Positions 1 through 7,936 are shown, counted from the stretch's first letter. The stretch: DNA of 64,000 nt from Streptomyces sp. NRRL WC-3626 (GCF_000718785.1 NZ_JOCA01000001.1:496001-560000); one strand, 5' to 3'. Notes: generated from the letters alone by a model not told the origin. Made by a program: numbers and translations.

Positions 1-589
1 GCAGAAGATCGTTGGGCAGGTCGATGTCGCTCTTGTCCAGCTCGTCGACCAGCAGCACACGCGGGCGGTCGTAGGGCAGCAGCGCGGTGCCCAGCGGTCC
101 CAGGGTGATGAAGTCGCCGAGGGCCGGGGGCGGGCCCCCGTCGGCCGGCGTCCGCTGTTCGGCGCCCTGCCAGGCGGCGATGGCCTGGGCCCGCCCGATG
201 GCGTCGTAGGCGTACAGGCCGTCGCGCAGGGTCGTACGGCTGACGATGTTCCACTGCAGGACCCTGCCCAGGCGGAGTTCCCGGGAGAGGAGGTACGCGA
301 GGGTGGACTTGCCGATGCCGGGCGGTCCGGTGATGAGCAGCGGGCGGCGTAACAGCAGGGCGGCGTTGACCGTGTCGATCTGTTCCGGGCCGAGCTGCGG
401 AACATGGTCGCCGGGGCCCAGACGGCGCAGCGCGGCCTCGGGGTCGTCGGGCGGCGGGAGCAGGGGCGGGCCGCCGCCGAAGCGGCGCCACGGCGGAGGT
501 CCGGGCAGCCGGGACGGCTCGCCCGGGGCGCGGCCCGTCGCGCGGAACACACGCCAGTCGGTGCTGTCAGGGGCGTCCGGCCCGCTCAT
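1..589 (-). CDS. MoxR-type AAA ATPase of a VMAP conflict module (3' part outside window)
   Basis: The first 196 residues are visible; the gene continues beyond base 1. A proline-rich lead (residues 1-65) is followed by an AAA core with Walker A GPPGIGKST and Walker B VLLVDELDKSD, the form seen in MoxR/RavA-like ATPases that remodel partners using ATP. The ATG at 587-589 overlaps the TGA of the upstream gene (ATGA), so the two are translationally coupled. That upstream gene encodes a VMAP protein, which places this ATPase in the vWA-MoxR-VMAP ternary systems described computationally as NTP-dependent conflict systems; the vWA partner would be expected further left. Family is clear; role is inferred from context. 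Confidence 0.85.
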   Translation of the reverse strand, partial: MSGPDAPDSTDWRVFRATGRAPGEPSRLPGPPPWRRFGGGPPLLPPPDDPEAALRRLGPGDHVPQLGPEQIDTVNAALLLRRPLLITGPPGIGKSTLAYLLSRELRLGRVLQWNIVSRTTLRDGLYAYDAIGRAQAIAAWQGAEQRTPADGGPPPALGDFITLGPLGTALLPYDRPRVLLVDELDKSDIDLPNDLL

Positions 590-2127
590 AACCCGTCCTC
601 CTCGCTGTCGTGGTCGTCGAAGCCGTAGTCGTCGTCGGTCTGGATGTCGACCAGCCGGTGGGGGTCGTCCCAGAGGAAGGCGATGTGCCGCCCCAGGAGC
701 AGGGGCCCCGCCTCATCGAGTCCGGCCGTGCGCCGCAGCCGGTGGATGGCGAGCGGGATCTGGGTCGGGGTGGGGACGGAGGAGAACACGGCGGTCACCA
801 CTTCGCGGCGCTCCTCGCTGAACTCGCCGCGGCGGTCCCAGACGGCGAGGCCGAGCCCTTCGGCGATGGCCGCCTTCACCGCCTCGGTCGACGCGCCCCC
901 GTCGGGGGCGTCGAGCACCGCGGCCGTACGGCTGGGTTCGGAGGCCAGCGCGGCCTGCCAGGCGTCCGGTCCGGTACGGTCCGACGTCCGCCAGCCGTGG
1001 ACTCCGATCCCCCCGCTGCGCAGGGTCTCCCAGCGCTCCAGCCACTGCTCCCGGACCAGCAGGTCGTCGGCGCGCATCCGTTCCAGACTGCGCAGATGGA
1101 CGCCGTACTTCAGGCCGAGGGGCTCGGGCCTGCCGTCCACGGAGCTGACGGTCAGCCCGGCCATGTCGTGGTTGAGCAGGTCGTAGGGGAGTACGAACTC
1201 GACGTAGGGCGGTGTCCGTCCCGACAGGGCGGGGGGCTGGGCGTTCGGCGCGGGTGTGAGACGTACGACCTGGCGCAGCACGCGTTCGACGGCCTGGCCG
1301 AGACGGTCCAGGCTCGTCGTCTCGGGTTCCGCGGCCCGGGGCTGCCAGCGGCCCGGGACGGTGTTCAGCCAGGGGCGCACCACGACGTCGTCGGAGCCGT
1401 CGCGGGCCGGTTCCACGGCCACGACCAGGCAGCGCGGGATCGTCGGGTCCGCGGTGGTCTCGGCGCGCTCGGCCCGCCGGCGTTCCAGGGCGGCGAGCAG
1501 GCCCGCCCGGCGTGCCCAGCCGCTCGCCCATTCACGCAGGGCGAGGCGCCGGTCCGGCGACGGCGTCAGCTCCGCGGCGTGCTCGATCAGGAGGACCGCG
1601 GGCGGCAGTCCGTCCGGCTGTACGTTCAACTCCGTGGCGTAGGTGAAGAGCTGGACCGGTGAGAGGCCGGGCGGCAGGTCGAGGTGCAGGTCGCTCGCCA
1701 GCACGTTGCGCAGCGCGCCGGCGGGGAGAGCGCCCTGCACGGTGCGCAGCAGCGCGCAGGCGGTGTCCAGGTCCTGGTGATCGACGGGGCCGGGCAGGGG
1801 GTCGGTGTGTGTCTCACCGGGGCTCAGCAGTTCCTCGAACGCGGCGGCGGCCGGGGCGCCTTCGAAGACGCGGACGACGTCGACGAGGATCCGCTCCCCC
1901 TCGCGGACGCTCAACGCCGCGCGCACCAGCGCGACGACGTCCTCGCGCAGTTTGGCGCCGCGCAGGTCGACGTGCTGGTTGAGCTCCTCGGACAGCATGC
2001 CGGCGAAGTACGAGCGCCCCGCCTGGTCCTCGAGGCAGCTCAGCCCGCACAGCGCCTCGGTCAGACGGAACAACAGATCCCTGCCCGGCGCGCGCCCCAC
2101 CCCGTCCCATCCCGACGCTGTCTCCAC
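586..2127 (-). CDS. VMAP protein (vWA-MoxR-associated protein) with N-terminal effector-associated-like domain
   Basis: A 513-residue protein. Residues 1 to about 100 form a small helical domain resembling the effector-associated domains (EAD) of ternary conflict systems. The region from about 230 to the end resembles the VMAP C-terminal domain: a strand RCLVVAVEP, then PYVEFVLPYDLLNHD and a conserved IAFLWDDP near the end. The tail is very acidic (DDDYGFDDHDSEEDG). A longer reading frame opens at 2274, but I chose the GTG at 2127 because a GGGGGAAGG ribosome site lies just upstream and the longer N-terminus is Arg/Cys-rich non-coding-like sequence. The stop overlaps the MoxR start. In these systems the VMAP protein is thought to link sensing to an effector; the effector is not identifiable in the window. 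Confidence 0.8.
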   Translation of the reverse strand: METASGWDGVGRAPGRDLLFRLTEALCGLSCLEDQAGRSYFAGMLSEELNQHVDLRGAKLREDVVALVRAALSVREGERILVDVVRVFEGAPAAAAFEELLSPGETHTDPLPGPVDHQDLDTACALLRTVQGALPAGALRNVLASDLHLDLPPGLSPVQLFTYATELNVQPDGLPPAVLLIEHAAELTPSPDRRLALREWASGWARRAGLLAALERRRAERAETTADPTIPRCLVVAVEPARDGSDDVVVRPWLNTVPGRWQPRAAEPETTSLDRLGQAVERVLRQVVRLTPAPNAQPPALSGRTPPYVEFVLPYDLLNHDMAGLTVSSVDGRPEPLGLKYGVHLRSLERMRADDLLVREQWLERWETLRSGGIGVHGWRTSDRTGPDAWQAALASEPSRTAAVLDAPDGGASTEAVKAAIAEGLGLAVWDRRGEFSEERREVVTAVFSSVPTPTQIPLAIHRLRRTAGLDEAGPLLLGRHIAFLWDDPHRLVDIQTDDDYGFDDHDSEEDGL

Positions 2128-2218
2128 CGACCTTCCCCCGCGAGCCGGTTCACCTGACGGACCAGCGAAGCTAGCACGCGAACTGCCGCGAACCAAGGGA
2201 CGCCGACATACACCGGCC

Positions 2219-2255
2219 CGGTCCGGACAGGTTCTCGCAGAACCTGTCCGGACCG
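2219..2255 (-). terminator. Strong hairpin terminator after the pnkp 3' fragment
   Basis: A perfect 17-bp inverted repeat (arms 2219-2235 and 2239-2255, CGC loop) lies 22 bp past the stop of the integrase-Pnkp reading frame and before the VMAP gene. It should insulate the VMAP module from RNA-repair transcription. There is no T-run, as is usual in streptomycetes. Confidence 0.8.
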
Positions 2256-2277
2256 GTCGGCACCATGCGTTCACCCG

Positions 2278-4086
2278 CTACAGCCGCGGGTCCACCGGCT
2301 CCGATTCCAGGGCCAGTACGGCGAAGACCGGCTCGTGGACGCGCCACAGGGGTTCGCCTTCGGCGAGGCGGTCCAGGGCTTCCAGGCCGAGGGCGTACTC
2401 GCGCAGGGCGAGGGAGCGCTTGTGGTTGAGGAAGCGGTTGCGCAGGCGGGCCAGGTTCTCCGGGCGGGTGTATTCGGGGCCGTAGATGATGCGCAGGTAC
2501 TCGCGGCCGCGGCACTTGATGCCGGGCTGCACGGGGCGGCCCTTGGCGTCGTGGGCCAGGGCGCCGGCCGGTTTGACGACCATGCCCTCGCCGCCCCGGC
2601 CGGTCATCTCCAGCCACCAGTCGATTCCGGCGCGCACCGACTCGGGGTCGGCGGTGTCGACGTGGAGACGGCGGGTGGTCTGCAGCAGGCTGGTGGTGTC
2701 GTGCTCGACCAGGCGGTCGATGAGGGCGAGCTGTTCGTCGTGGGGCAGGGCGGCGAGGCTTCGGCCCTGGACGGCGAGGATCTGGAACGGGGCCAGGCGG
2801 ACACCGTCCAGGCCGTCGGTGGTCCAGCAGTAGCGGCGGTACGCCTCGGTGAACGCCGAGGCGGAGTCGGCGCGTTCGCGGTGGCGGGCGAGGAGTTCCC
2901 TGACGTCCACACCGCGGGCCGACGCGCCTTCCAGGGCCGCCAGGGCGCCCGGGAAGACCGCTCCGGAGGCGGCGCCGACCGCCGCGTACTGGGTACGCAG
3001 CAGGCCGGACGCCTTCAGCGACCACGGCATGAGTTCGGCGTCCAGCAGAAGCCAGTCGGTGGCGAGTTCCTCCCAGAGGCCGGCCTCGGTGACGGCCGTG
3101 CGCAGCCTGCCGAGGATCTCCTCGGTGACGGAGGCGTCGTCGAAGAAGGGCCGGCCGGTACGGGTGTAGAGCGAGCCGGTCGTACCGCCGGTGGTGCCGA
3201 AGCGCGCCGCGGCCGTGTCGGCGTCGCGGCAGACCAGGGCGACCGCGCGGGAGCCCATGTGCTTCTCCTCGCAGACGACCCGGGCGACGCCGTCCTGGGC
3301 GTACTGGGCGAACGCCTCGGCCGGGTGCTCGAGATAGCCGTCGAGGTGCGAGGTGGCGGTGGGTGCCATGGTCGGCGGCAGGTACGGCAGCAGACGCGGG
3401 TCGATCGCGAAGCGGCTCATGACCTCCAGGGCAGCGGCGGCGTTCTCCTCCCGGATCGATATCCGGCCGTGGTGCCGGGTCTCGACGAACCGCCGGCCGT
3501 GCACGTCCGCCAGGTCCAGCGGACGGCCGTCGTGGCCGCCGGGGGCCTCGGTCCGCAGCGGACGGGCCGGCTCGTACCAGACCTGCTCGGCCGGGACGTC
3601 GACGAGTTCCCGCTCCGGCCAGCGCAGGGCGGTGAGCTTGCCGCCGAAGACGGCGCCGGTGTCCAGGCAGATGGTGTTGTTGAGCCAGGTCGCCTCCGGG
3701 ACGGGTGTGTGGCCGTAGACGACGGCGGCCCGGCCCCGGTAGTCCTCGGCCCACGGGTAGCGCACGGGGAGGCCGAACTCGTCGGTCTCCCCGGTGGTGT
3801 CGCCGTACAGGGCGTGGCTGCGGACCCGGCCGGAGGTGCGGCCGTGGTACTTCTCCGGCAGTCCGGCGTGGCAGACCACCAGCCGGCCGCCGTCGAGGAC
3901 GTAGTGGCTGACGAGTCCGTCGATGAACTCCCGTACCTCGGCGCGGAACTCCTCGCTCTGCCGGTCCATCTGCCCGATGGTCTCGGCGAGTCCGTGGGTG
4001 TGCTGCACGTTGCGGCCCTTGAGGTAGCGGCCGAACTTGTTCTCGTGGTTGCCGGGGACGCACAGCGCGCTGCCGGACTTCACCAT
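2278..4086 (-). pseudogene. pnkp: pnkp 3' fragment (rest of phosphatase plus ligase domain) cut off from its own start
   Basis: This is host sequence encoding residues 250 onward of bacterial Pnkp; the 5' part is at 17.7-18.5 kb. Joined, the two give about 851 residues, the usual size of clostridial/actinobacterial Pnkp, which heals and seals broken RNA together with Hen1. The insertion splits the phosphatase active site: the DxH and GDxVDRG metal-binding motifs are on the other fragment, GNHE and the GHT histidine here. The ligase domain is intact but has no promoter or start of its own and is expressed, if at all, as the C-terminus of the integrase. Confidence 0.9.
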
Positions 4087-6063
4087 AGGTGTTTTCGCAG
4101 GTGATTCCTCGTGCCGGATAGGCAGAATGCGCGGGTCCACGCGGCCCTCAATCTTGAGCGGCGGCAGCAAGGGCATCCCTGCCGGAAGGGTGCCGTCGTT
4201 GGGGATGACCTTCATGATGTCATCCCACACGCCAGCGCGAAGCCAGCGGTTGAACCGGGAATGCACGGTCTTCCACAGGACATCGCCCGACACCTCGATG
4301 CCGTGCCAGCCACACCCGGTACGCGCCTTGTACAGAATGCCGTCGACTACCGTGCGACCGTCGATGAGGCGATGGTTCGGTGGCTCCCACGCCTTGACGA
4401 CCGGTTCCACCAGGGCCCACACCTCATCGGTCAGCGGTGGTGGCACCAGCCGTCCCGAGTCGGCAAACCACTTGGTGAGGGTGCAACCCTTGTTGGTTTT
4501 GCGCTCGGGCCTCGCCCCCACAACCGTGACCCGCACATCCAGCAACGCGAGGATCTCGCCCTGTTCCTCGGGTGTCATGTCGGCCAGTCGCGTGCGCGCC
4601 AGTTCGGCCAGCGCTGCGAGGTCGTTCGCGCGCTGCTCGGCGGCCTGGGTCTCCTCCATCCAGCGCTGCGCCTCGTCGCGCAACTCCTTGAGCTTCTCCA
4701 GCTCGGTCTTGGCGTCGGCCAGCTCCTCGTTCAGCAACTCGACGGGCAGCCCTGACCGCATGTAGACCTTGATGGTGTTCTTGATGGACTGTTCACGTGC
4801 GGCAACCTGCTGACTGAGGTCGGTCACCCGCGCGCGCTGCGCATCCTGATCGGTGTCAGCCATGCCGACCCACTCAGCCGCCATCGCCTTGAGTTGCTCA
4901 GGGTCACCCAGAAGCTTCACGACCTCGGCCCACACGCTGGCCTCAAGTTCAGCCGCCGGAATCTGCGGGTCACTGCACGTCGGACCGTTCGCGTACTCCT
5001 CCTGTCGGCCCTTGCAGCGGTACCAACGACCCGGTCCCTTGTGGCGCTTGCCGCCGATGTAGTGCTTGCCGCACTGGGCCGTGACACGCTTCGACAGCGG
5101 GTACACCCCGGCCTGTCCCTTGGGCTTGCCGGAAGGTTCGCCGACAGCCGCCTTCAGGTCGGTCACCTCCTCCGGCGTGAAGATGGTGTCCAGCGGGATG
5201 CGGACGGTTTCGCCGTAGAGCGGCTTGCCCTCCTGGTCCAGCTTGGGCCCTCGGCCGTTCTTCACCTCGGTGTTGCGGAAGATGAACACGGCTTCGAGGG
5301 TGGCCGTGGACATCAACCGCTTGCGCAGGTTCTGATGCGACCAGGGTCGGCCCGAGCGAGTGAACAGACCCTCGGCGTTCAGGCGGGTGGCGGTGGCCCG
5401 CATGTTGAGTCGCTCGATGACCAGCAGCTCGCGCGCTCGGCGCAACACCTTGACCTCGGCCGGGCACAACCTGAGCCGGGACAGGCCCTTCTTGCCCTGG
5501 TCCTCGATCTCGTACCCGAATGGGGGCGGACCGCCGACCCAACCGCCCTCCTCGGCCTTCTCCTGCAAGCCGCCCTGGGTGCGGTCCCGGATGAGTTCCC
5601 ATTCGGTCTCGGCGTAGTTGGCATCCTCGCGCATCTTCCGGCGACCCTCGGCGGTGGTGTTGTCGTAATCGCCCTGGACCACCGCCACGAACACGCCGAT
5701 TTCCTCAAGACTCCACACCCACCGCCAGAAGGCACGACCGGTCCGGCCGATGGCGCGGCCCTCCTTCACGACGACGATGTCGAAGGGGCGCGGCTTGCTG
5801 TGAGCGTCCTCCATCAGCCGCTTCAGGTCGGGACGGTCGGCGGCCTCCAACGACCCCGAGATGCCCTCGTCCACGTAGGTGCCGACGTGCTGCCACTCCT
5901 TCTTGGCGATGTAGCGGGTGGCTCGCTTGCCCTGGTAGTCGATGCCGTAGCCCTTGGCCTGGTCCTCGGTCGACACCCTCAGGTAATCAACGGCCCGGAG
6001 CTGGCCGCCCACCGTCACGCGCTCGATCACCCCGGTGGCGATGGCTGTGGTTTGCTGGGTCAT
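2278..6063 (-). CDS. Serine integrase fused in frame to the C-terminal half of Pnkp (1261 aa chimera)
   Basis: Residues 1-659 are an element-encoded large serine integrase. They comprise a resolvase catalytic domain with nucleophile Ser31 (YLRVSTEDQ), a recombinase domain (about 190-300), a zinc ribbon around 335-375 (Cys-rich, CGKHY...YRCKG...C), a long coiled coil (about 400-500), and from about 544 to 620 a segment like the DUF4096/IS5 transposase N-terminal domain (LTDEVWALVEP, VVDGILYKARTGCGW, RWLRAGVWD). Residues 660-1261 are host polynucleotide kinase-phosphatase: the second half of the metallophosphatase (GNHENK, VVYGHTP) and the ligase-like adenylyltransferase with KxxG motif EKHMG (Lys934). 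The ATG at 6063 has an AGAGGAG ribosome site. The fusion exists only in the integrated state: in an excised circle the ORF would end after 16 further residues ([16 protein letters not shown]). Whether the chimera is stable or active as recombinase or ligase is unknown. Confidence 0.9.
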   Translation of the reverse strand: MTQQTTAIATGVIERVTVGGQLRAVDYLRVSTEDQAKGYGIDYQGKRATRYIAKKEWQHVGTYVDEGISGSLEAADRPDLKRLMEDAHSKPRPFDIVVVKEGRAIGRTGRAFWRWVWSLEEIGVFVAVVQGDYDNTTAEGRRKMREDANYAETEWELIRDRTQGGLQEKAEEGGWVGGPPPFGYEIEDQGKKGLSRLRLCPAEVKVLRRARELLVIERLNMRATATRLNAEGLFTRSGRPWSHQNLRKRLMSTATLEAVFIFRNTEVKNGRGPKLDQEGKPLYGETVRIPLDTIFTPEEVTDLKAAVGEPSGKPKGQAGVYPLSKRVTAQCGKHYIGGKRHKGPGRWYRCKGRQEEYANGPTCSDPQIPAAELEASVWAEVVKLLGDPEQLKAMAAEWVGMADTDQDAQRARVTDLSQQVAAREQSIKNTIKVYMRSGLPVELLNEELADAKTELEKLKELRDEAQRWMEETQAAEQRANDLAALAELARTRLADMTPEEQGEILALLDVRVTVVGARPERKTNKGCTLTKWFADSGRLVPPPLTDEVWALVEPVVKAWEPPNHRLIDGRTVVDGILYKARTGCGWHGIEVSGDVLWKTVHSRFNRWLRAGVWDDIMKVIPNDGTLPAGMPLLPPLKIEGRVDPRILPIRHEESPAKTPMVKSGSALCVPGNHENKFGRYLKGRNVQHTHGLAETIGQMDRQSEEFRAEVREFIDGLVSHYVLDGGRLVVCHAGLPEKYHGRTSGRVRSHALYGDTTGETDEFGLPVRYPWAEDYRGRAAVVYGHTPVPEATWLNNTICLDTGAVFGGKLTALRWPERELVDVPAEQVWYEPARPLRTEAPGGHDGRPLDLADVHGRRFVETRHHGRISIREENAAAALEVMSRFAIDPRLLPYLPPTMAPTATSHLDGYLEHPAEAFAQYAQDGVARVVCEEKHMGSRAVALVCRDADTAAARFGTTGGTTGSLYTRTGRPFFDDASVTEEILGRLRTAVTEAGLWEELATDWLLLDAELMPWSLKASGLLRTQYAAVGAASGAVFPGALAALEGASARGVDVRELLARHRERADSASAFTEAYRRYCWTTDGLDGVRLAPFQILAVQGRSLAALPHDEQLALIDRLVEHDTTSLLQTTRRLHVDTADPESVRAGIDWWLEMTGRGGEGMVVKPAGALAHDAKGRPVQPGIKCRGREYLRIIYGPEYTRPENLARLRNRFLNHKRSLALREYALGLEALDRLAEGEPLWRVHEPVFAVLALESEPVDPRL
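4082..4086. other. Left attachment site core (junction of integrase and pnkp 3' part)
   Basis: In pnkp sense the element arm reads AAAACACCT, then core ATGGT, then host GAAGTCCGGC. The crossover lies within this core; serine integrases need only a 2-bp overlap. The core corresponds to Met250-Val251 codons of Pnkp. Confidence 0.85.
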
Positions 6064-6136
6064 AGCTGGGTTTCTCCTCTTAGTTCTCAGCGTTGCGGTC
6101 CGGCCGGGGGCGCCACCCCGGCCGGGCTCGTTCGTC

Positions 6137-6343
6137 TTAACGAATGAAGTCGTCGGTGCACTCGGCCCAGATGAAATCGCCGGTGATCTCGTCGGCGGCC
6201 ACCTCGCGCACCCGGAGCTGACAGACGCGGGCGTCGGGCACGTCCTGCCGGGCCTTGTCGGCGAGCTTCTGGATCTTGACGCGGTCGAAGGGCTGGGCGG
6301 TGACCACGCGCCCGGCCGCGTTGCGGAACTGGATCTTGAACAC
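6137..6343 (-). CDS. Small protein of unknown function, upstream of the integrase
   Basis: A 68-residue soluble protein starting at a GTG with a GAGAGGAG ribosome site six bases upstream. It is mixed alpha/beta by eye (FKIQFRNAAGRVVTAQ, then KIQKLADKAR, then VCQLRVREV) and ends acidic. No family recognised. It lies 73 bp before the integrase in the same transcript; a position next to a serine integrase is where recombination directionality factors often occur, but nothing in the sequence proves that role. Confidence 0.7.
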   Translation of the reverse strand: MFKIQFRNAAGRVVTAQPFDRVKIQKLADKARQDVPDARVCQLRVREVAADEITGDFIWAECTDDFIR

Positions 6344-6399
6344 TGGGGCTCCTCTCGGAGCCGGGCGGCCTGAGCCGACCGCCCGGCGGTGCGGGTCGG

Positions 6400-6888
6400 T
6401 CAGACGGCCTGGAACTTGAGGGTCCGGCGCTCCTTGCCCTTCACCTCGTAGACGAAGTGGTCGCCGTCCATCCGGCCGGTGAAGGTCGCGCGCCCGACCT
6501 TGGCCGTGACCTTCTTGGGCTGCTTCGGGCGGGCGGTCCGGCCCTCGGCCTTCGCGGCGGCCTTGGCCTCCAGCCGCTCCGCCTTTTTCCGGGCCTTCTC
6601 ACCGGCCAGGGCCACCCCCGCGATGACCATGTGGCCGAACGCGAACTTCTGGGCGTGGGTCAGGGCGTCGGCCGGGCTGGCGATGCCGTCCACGGTGCGG
6701 ATGACCTCGGCGCCGTCGGCCCCCATGCGGATCAGGAAGGACTTGAGCTTGGCGTCGTGGCCGGGGGCGAACAGCCGCTTGGTGGTGGCGGTGCAGCCGG
6801 TCGTCTGGCCGTCGGCGGTGGCGAACTGCGAGCAGGTGCAGGCGTGCAGGTCGGTGGTGGTTTCGTCCTGCGCGGTCTTGGCGGCCAT
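6400..6888 (-). CDS. Element protein with CxC and FAPGHDAKLK motif
   Basis: A 162-residue protein with a clear AGGAG site. The N-terminal third has a CxC pair, TTGCTATT and the signature LFAPGHDAKLKSFLI, shared with the shorter protein at the other end of the element (17187-17498). The cysteines and histidine suggest a small metal-binding fold. The middle is alanine/lysine-rich and basic (KARKKAERLEAKAAAKAEG), and the C-terminus is a small beta-rich module (ATFTGRMDGDHFVYEVKG). It is the first gene of the short transcript leading to the integrase. Function unknown; a nucleic-acid or regulatory role would fit the basic stretch. Confidence 0.8.
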   Translation of the reverse strand: MAAKTAQDETTTDLHACTCSQFATADGQTTGCTATTKRLFAPGHDAKLKSFLIRMGADGAEVIRTVDGIASPADALTHAQKFAFGHMVIAGVALAGEKARKKAERLEAKAAAKAEGRTARPKQPKKVTAKVGRATFTGRMDGDHFVYEVKGKERRTLKFQAV

Positions 6889-6956
6889 TTCCAGTCTCCT
6901 AATAACGAATTCCGAACCCCGGCGGAATTGCCGAGAATTCGATTAAATCAGGGGAT

Positions 6957-6971
6957 TTGCGCAGCGCGCAA
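6957..6971. promoter_or_regulatory. Palindromic operator candidate in front of the integrase module
   Basis: A perfect inverted repeat, TTGCGC-AGC-GCGCAA, in an unusually A+T-rich stretch (about 6890-6995) upstream of the leftward gene starting at 6888. On the minus strand its left half can serve as a -35 (TTGCGC) with TTTAAT about 18 bp downstream as a -10. A repressor bound here would block transcription of 6888, 6343 and the integrase. Which regulator binds is unknown; the XRE proteins of the element are candidates. Confidence 0.45.
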
Positions 6972-6993
6972 TTACTGAAATTCGGCCGAAACT

Positions 6994-7037
6994 AAAAAGG
7001 TGCGCGAAATGGGCGTGACCACACCCATCCGCGCACC
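6994..7037 (-). terminator. Classical intrinsic terminator (hairpin plus U-tract)
   Basis: Arms 6999-7006 and 7030-7037 (GGTGCGCG / CGCGCACC), with an inner ATGGG/CCCAT pairing, are followed on the minus strand by CCTTTTTAG. It ends the long leftward transcript of the element before the integrase module and is the only terminator in the window with an obvious U-tract. Confidence 0.75.
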
Positions 7038-7077
7038 GCCATTCACGGCAAGTGATGACCGTCTTTTGTCACCACCC

Positions 7078-7206
7078 GTAATTGTGACTGTGATTGTGAC
7101 TGGAACTGGAACACCCCCGGGACACCCCCCGTGCCTGGGCACGCCCCCGGTGGGAGGGGGTCTCTGCCACAGTCACAATCACAGTTCCAGTTACAGTTCC
7201 AATTAC
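7078..7206. repeat. Inverted arrays of degenerate hexamers around a G/C-rich centre
   Basis: The left block (7078-7112) consists of successive TGTGAC, TGTGAT, TGTGAC, TGGAAC, TGGAAC units. The right block (7168-7206) is the same kind of array in opposite orientation, CAGTCA, CAATCA, CAGTTC, CAGTTA, CAGTTC. Both outer ends carry GTAATTG/CAATTAC. The centre holds CGTGCC-TG-GGCACG and G/C runs. The blocks are far more A+T-rich than their surroundings. Iteron-like origin, transfer or packaging site, or a recombination product are all possible; no gene covers it. Confidence 0.7.
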
Positions 7207-7223
7207 GAGAGGTGATCGCCGGC

Positions 7224-7676
7224 TCAGGGTCGACTGACCGTGTCGGCCGGGATGCGCTCGCCCGGCTCCAGCCCCAGCGCGCTGGCCTCGTCCACCTCGG
7301 CCGGGCGGTGGCCACCCCTGATCTGGCGGGCCTTGCTGGCGAAGTAGGCCCACTCCCCCGCCGTCCAGCGCACGACGCGGTATCCCGCGCAGAGACCTGC
7401 GCCGACGACCAGGCCGCCGGGCACGGGGCCCAGCTCGTGGACCGCATACGCCCCACCCACGGCCACCGAGTTCACGCCCAGCACCGCCCAGGGCACCCAG
7501 CGCCGAGGACGCCGGACGACCGTGCCAGCGCCCACGGTGGCCACCCGGGGGCGACCGGCCTTGGTGAGTCCCGCCCTGCGCTTTGCCTTGGTGTCGTGGG
7601 TGTAGTTCGCGCCGAAGCTGACGCGCTTCCCGTCGCGTGTCTTGAATTCCGGCCGGAACGCTTTGGCGGTAGCCAT
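7224..7676 (-). CDS. Small membrane protein of unknown function
   Basis: A 150-residue protein. The N-terminus (1-55) is basic and soluble (KAKRRAGLTKAGRPR). Residues about 62-103 form two hydrophobic segments (WVPWAVLGVNSVAVGGAYAV and PVPGGLVVGAGLCAGYRVV), and the C-terminus is acidic/hydrophilic. Start chosen at the ATG with a GGAAGGGA site rather than the frame opening at 7745. It is the last gene of the leftward element operon, before the U-tract terminator. No family recognised; small membrane proteins of this type occur on many actinomycete plasmids. Confidence 0.75.
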   Translation of the reverse strand: MATAKAFRPEFKTRDGKRVSFGANYTHDTKAKRRAGLTKAGRPRVATVGAGTVVRRPRRWVPWAVLGVNSVAVGGAYAVHELGPVPGGLVVGAGLCAGYRVVRWTAGEWAYFASKARQIRGGHRPAEVDEASALGLEPGERIPADTVSRP

Positions 7677-7838
7677 TGGTGGTCCCTTCCGGCCACCCGC
7701 CGCCCCGTGTTTTGCTGGGTGGGAACCGGTGGCCTCTGAGGTCATTTGGTGGGCGGTGGACCCCGGAATTCGCTTGGCGGTGAGATCCGGGGTTCACCTG
7801 TGTTCGGATCCGGCGGACCCGGCTTGCTGGGTCGTCAT

Positions 7839-7883
7839 GGTCGGGCCGGATCTGCGGACCCTGAATTCAGATCCGGCCCGACC
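7839..7883. terminator. 15-bp perfect stem-loop within a GATCC-rich spacer
   Basis: Arms 7839-7853 and 7869-7883 (GGTCGGGCCGGATCT and its complement) enclose a 15-base loop containing GAATTC. The spacer 7740-7935 repeats GGATC/GATCCGG many times. It probably attenuates transcription between the genes at 8422-7937 and 7676-7224; a protein-binding array cannot be excluded. Confidence 0.55.
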
Positions 7884-7936
7884 TGATCCGGATTCGGCGT
7901 GCGTGGTCGGCAAGGCCGGGCGGATCCGATCCGGAC

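Noticed and set aside
7043..7456. Frame translating the hexamer arrays as NWNCNWNCDCDC and FQSQSQSQ
   Set aside because: Low-complexity translation of a DNA repeat; it overlaps the terminator and the well-supported membrane protein gene.
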